DNA of 64,000 bases from Ferrimonas balearica DSM 9799 (GTDB taxonomy: Bacteria > Pseudomonadota > Gammaproteobacteria > Enterobacterales > Shewanellaceae). The DNA lies in contig NC_014541.1 of the NCBI RefSeq assembly GCF_000148645.1, positions 558,001 to 622,000 of the forward strand. Reading direction: 5' to 3'. The notes beneath the pieces were generated by a model. It ran no database searches. It saw nothing but the letters and a program-made list of their open reading frames with translations, and was not told the DNA's origin. Both the position numbers and the translations under genes were made by a program. Each line of letters starts with the position of its first letter. The stretch's first letter is position 1. Below are positions 62,386-64,000 of the stretch, in pieces.

Positions 62386-62952
62386 TCAGCGGTATTGCAG
62401 CTGCGAGTCGACATCTTTGCGGGTGCCGCGGATTGGGTAGTGGTTACCGGGATCGCGGATCCAGCGCAGGCCATTGACCAAAGCCTGCAGTTCAGGCCGG
62501 ACAAAGGGGTTGTTGGACAGATCCACCACATGGAGGTTGCCCTCTTCATTCACCACAAACAGGCCGGGTTCGGCAAAGTTGTGGTCGGTCTCCTGCTCTG
62601 AGCGGGGCAGGGAGATGTACACCCCCAGTGCTTCCATCTGGTCCTGGGTCAGGCCATACGCCAGGGGGAATCCGACCTCAAGTTGACTCTTATGGGCTGC
62701 CAGCTGGGCCTGTGAGTCGGCAGACACTGCAACGATATCGACGCCAATCTCCAGCAGCTCTTCGCGGAACCCTTCCAGTTGATTCAGGTATTTGGTGCAC
62801 AGTGGGCAGTGACGGCCACGGTATACCACCACCATCTGCCAGTTTGCACCGCTGTCCGGTCGGGGCTGTCCGAGGCGAACGCTTTCGCCTTCGAAGGTGG
62901 TGACGTGCAGCTCTGGAAAGCGATCGCCGGCGGCAAGTTTGTGCTGATCCAT
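62386..62952 (-). CDS. Redoxin-type (AhpC/TSA) peroxiredoxin-like protein
   Basis: Thioredoxin fold of 188 aa with the redox motif RGRHCPLCTKYL (CxxC with preceding Arg), typical of AhpC/TSA-like redoxins. VDIVAVSADS and GLFVVNEEG are conserved parts of the fold. AAGGAG precedes the ATG by seven bases. It starts 18 bp after the mdaB stop, forming a probable operon with it under the divergent HxlR regulator. Peroxide or thiol reduction is likely, substrate unknown. Confidence 0.83.
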   Translation of the reverse strand: MDQHKLAAGDRFPELHVTTFEGESVRLGQPRPDSGANWQMVVVYRGRHCPLCTKYLNQLEGFREELLEIGVDIVAVSADSQAQLAAHKSQLEVGFPLAYGLTQDQMEALGVYISLPRSEQETDHNFAEPGLFVVNEEGNLHVVDLSNNPFVRPELQALVNGLRWIRDPGNHYPIRGTRKDVDSQLQYR

Positions 62953-62970
62953 CAGAGACTCCTTGAGTGC

Positions 62971-63549
62971 TTACAGGTGTGGGGCCAGATGCTGTTGGAA
63001 ACGAACCAGGTCGTTCTCAGTATCGGGGTTTTTCATCACATCAAAACTAGCAAAGGTGGGCAGCGCTGACATACCGAAGAATCGGAAGTTCATGTGCATC
63101 GGGAACATCAGGTCATCCACGCCTTTGCCTTCAAACAGGAACTGATCTTCGTCATCAAAGGCTGCCTGGGGCGCATTGAAGGTGAGTGACATCAGGTATC
63201 GGCTGCTGAGCTTTCCGCCACTGCCATACTGCTTGCTGGCGTCCTCCCGGCTGCGGCCATCGCCATCGCACAGGACGCCCATCATGCCGGTGGTGTAGAC
63301 CTCGTCCATGTACTTCTTGAAGGACCAGGGCACGCCCATCCAGTTCACCGGGATCTGAAGAATCACCAGGTCGGCCCACAGGTGCTTTTCGACCTCGGCT
63401 TCAATGTCGTAGGCCTCGGTCATGGTGGTGAGTTGCACCTGGTGACCTTTGCCTCTGGCCAGCTCAGCCGCGACATCGACCATGGCGGCGCTGAGTTTGC
63501 CTTCGGAGAAGGGGTAGGGTTGGTGGGTGTTGATGATCAATACGTTCAT
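62971..63549 (-). CDS. mdaB: NADPH:quinone reductase MdaB
   Basis: FAD quinone reductase that detoxifies quinones. [19 protein letters not shown] is the N-terminus, [21 protein letters not shown] the core, and [18 protein letters not shown] match E. coli MdaB closely. 192 aa, against 193 in E. coli. The start at 63549 is preferred over an earlier in-frame codon. It is transcribed away from an HxlR regulator, a usual redox-sensing pair. Confidence 0.9.
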   Translation of the reverse strand: MNVLIINTHQPYPFSEGKLSAAMVDVAAELARGKGHQVQLTTMTEAYDIEAEVEKHLWADLVILQIPVNWMGVPWSFKKYMDEVYTTGMMGVLCDGDGRSREDASKQYGSGGKLSSRYLMSLTFNAPQAAFDDEDQFLFEGKGVDDLMFPMHMNFRFFGMSALPTFASFDVMKNPDTENDLVRFQQHLAPHL

Positions 63550-63589
63550 ATCACTGGCTCCGGTAATGGGTCGCTGTGGTGTTGAGCGC

Positions 63590-63639
63590 ATTGTGGTATC
63601 GTGTGGTTACCAACGTCAACCAGTATACTTTTAGTAACC
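63590..63639. promoter_or_regulatory. mdaB promoter and candidate HxlR operators
   Basis: On the minus strand TTGACG (63614-63619), 18 bp, CACAAT (63590-63595). Two inverted repeats overlap this region: TACT-TTT-AGTA (63626-63636) and GGTTAC / GTAACC (63605-63610 / 63634-63639). HxlR/YodB-type regulators bind TACT...AGTA dyads, which supports a divergent operator. Confidence 0.5.
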
Positions 63640-63688
63640 TAACTGATGGTGTTCCGGTAGGGAGCCGTCAGGAAACAGGAGCAGTGAT

Positions 63689-64000
63689 ATGGCCGACACC
63701 CATCCTCAAGCCCGTGTCGAGGTGAATGCTCAGGGACAGAAGCGGGCGATCTCCCCCTGTCAGGAGCCCTGTCCGATTGAGCGCGGCATGCGCATTATCG
63801 GCGGGAAGTGGAAAGGCTCGATCTTGTGGCATCTGAAGGATGAACCGGTGCGCTTTAATGATCTGGCCCGCATGTTGGGCGGAGCCAGTAAGAAGATGGT
63901 CAACCAACGTCTTAAGGAGATGGAGGAGCAGGGGCTGATTCGGCGCGAGGTGTTGAGTGAGCGCCCGGTGGCCGTCTCCTACCAGATCACCGATTTTGGA
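63689..64000 (+). CDS. HxlR-family redox-type regulator, partial at window end
   Basis: First 104 codons only; the gene runs off the window. CQEPCPIERGMRIIGGKWKG is the HxlR N-terminus, with two Cys (about residues 24 and 28) that could sense redox, and the wHTH has FNDLARMLGGASKKMVNQRL with LIRREVL. AGGAG lies seven bases before ATG 63689. Divergent from mdaB and the redoxin, so a regulator of both. Confidence 0.88.
   Translation, partial: MADTHPQARVEVNAQGQKRAISPCQEPCPIERGMRIIGGKWKGSILWHLKDEPVRFNDLARMLGGASKKMVNQRLKEMEEQGLIRREVLSERPVAVSYQITDFG

Overview
This window looks like chromosome of a marine, facultatively anaerobic gammaproteobacterium of the Alteromonadales type, with Ferrimonas or Shewanella relatives the best guess. 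The reasons are gene content and order: tsaE-amiB-mutL-miaA-hfq-hflX-hflK-hflC-purA-motX-rnr-rlmB-rpsF-priB-rpsR-rplI, a sodium-motor protein MotX between purA and rnr, a DddY-type DMSP lyase, and a soluble periplasmic flavin reductase paired with a tetraheme cytochrome c. The DNA is GC-rich by eye; no composition was computed. Genus-level assignment is inference.

Layout. 1-17.7 kb is core housekeeping: NAD(P)H-hydrate repair, tRNA modification, cell-wall amidase, mismatch repair, Hfq, HflX/HflKC, adenylosuccinate synthetase, RNase R, 23S rRNA methylation and the S6-PriB-S18-L9 operon. 17.7-18.8 kb holds diacylglycerol kinase and a START-like protein. 18.9-28.2 kb is one giant gene (about 3058 aa): a signal peptide, 20 cadherin/Ig-like repeats, a choice-of-anchor U-like region, then a GlyGly-CTERM-like segment and an internal signal-peptide-like stretch running straight into an OmpA barrel plus OmpA peptidoglycan-binding domain. 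28.2-31.9 kb has an MFS transporter coupled to an overlooked 58-aa His-rich microprotein, a lipoprotein, a TetR and a LysR regulator.

32.0-35.3 kb is a three-gene, minus-strand set: Tat-exported flavoprotein reductase, tetraheme cytochrome c, and DddY. Read together these suggest periplasmic cleavage of DMSP to DMS and acrylate, with acrylate (or a similar monocarboxylate enoate) used as electron acceptor. 35.7-39.0 kb is nucleoside uptake and phosphorolysis with a Crp-family regulator. 39.1-42.1 kb is a minus-strand cassette beside tRNA-Leu(CAA): a WYL-domain regulator with a perfect 9-bp inverted repeat upstream, an unrecognised 220-aa protein, and an unrecognised 468-aa His/Asp-rich membrane protein. 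It is the best candidate in the window for an undescribed system, possibly phage defence.

42.8-50.3 kb carries an RDD protein, an AhpD-like protein, PutA, an SH3-domain protein, and a Pit phosphate transporter with its PhoU-like partner under a convincing Pho box. 50.3-59.2 kb holds a CYTH triphosphatase, a K+ channel with a DUF350 protein, GlnE, a lipid A acyltransferase, HldE and a secreted HExxH protein. 59.5-60.3 kb has three tandem paralogous small membrane coiled-coil proteins. The end holds a LysE exporter, an Asp/Glu racemase, a DUF3622 protein, a peroxiredoxin-like protein, MdaB and the start of an HxlR regulator divergent from mdaB.

No rRNA, CRISPR array, insertion sequence or prophage was seen.
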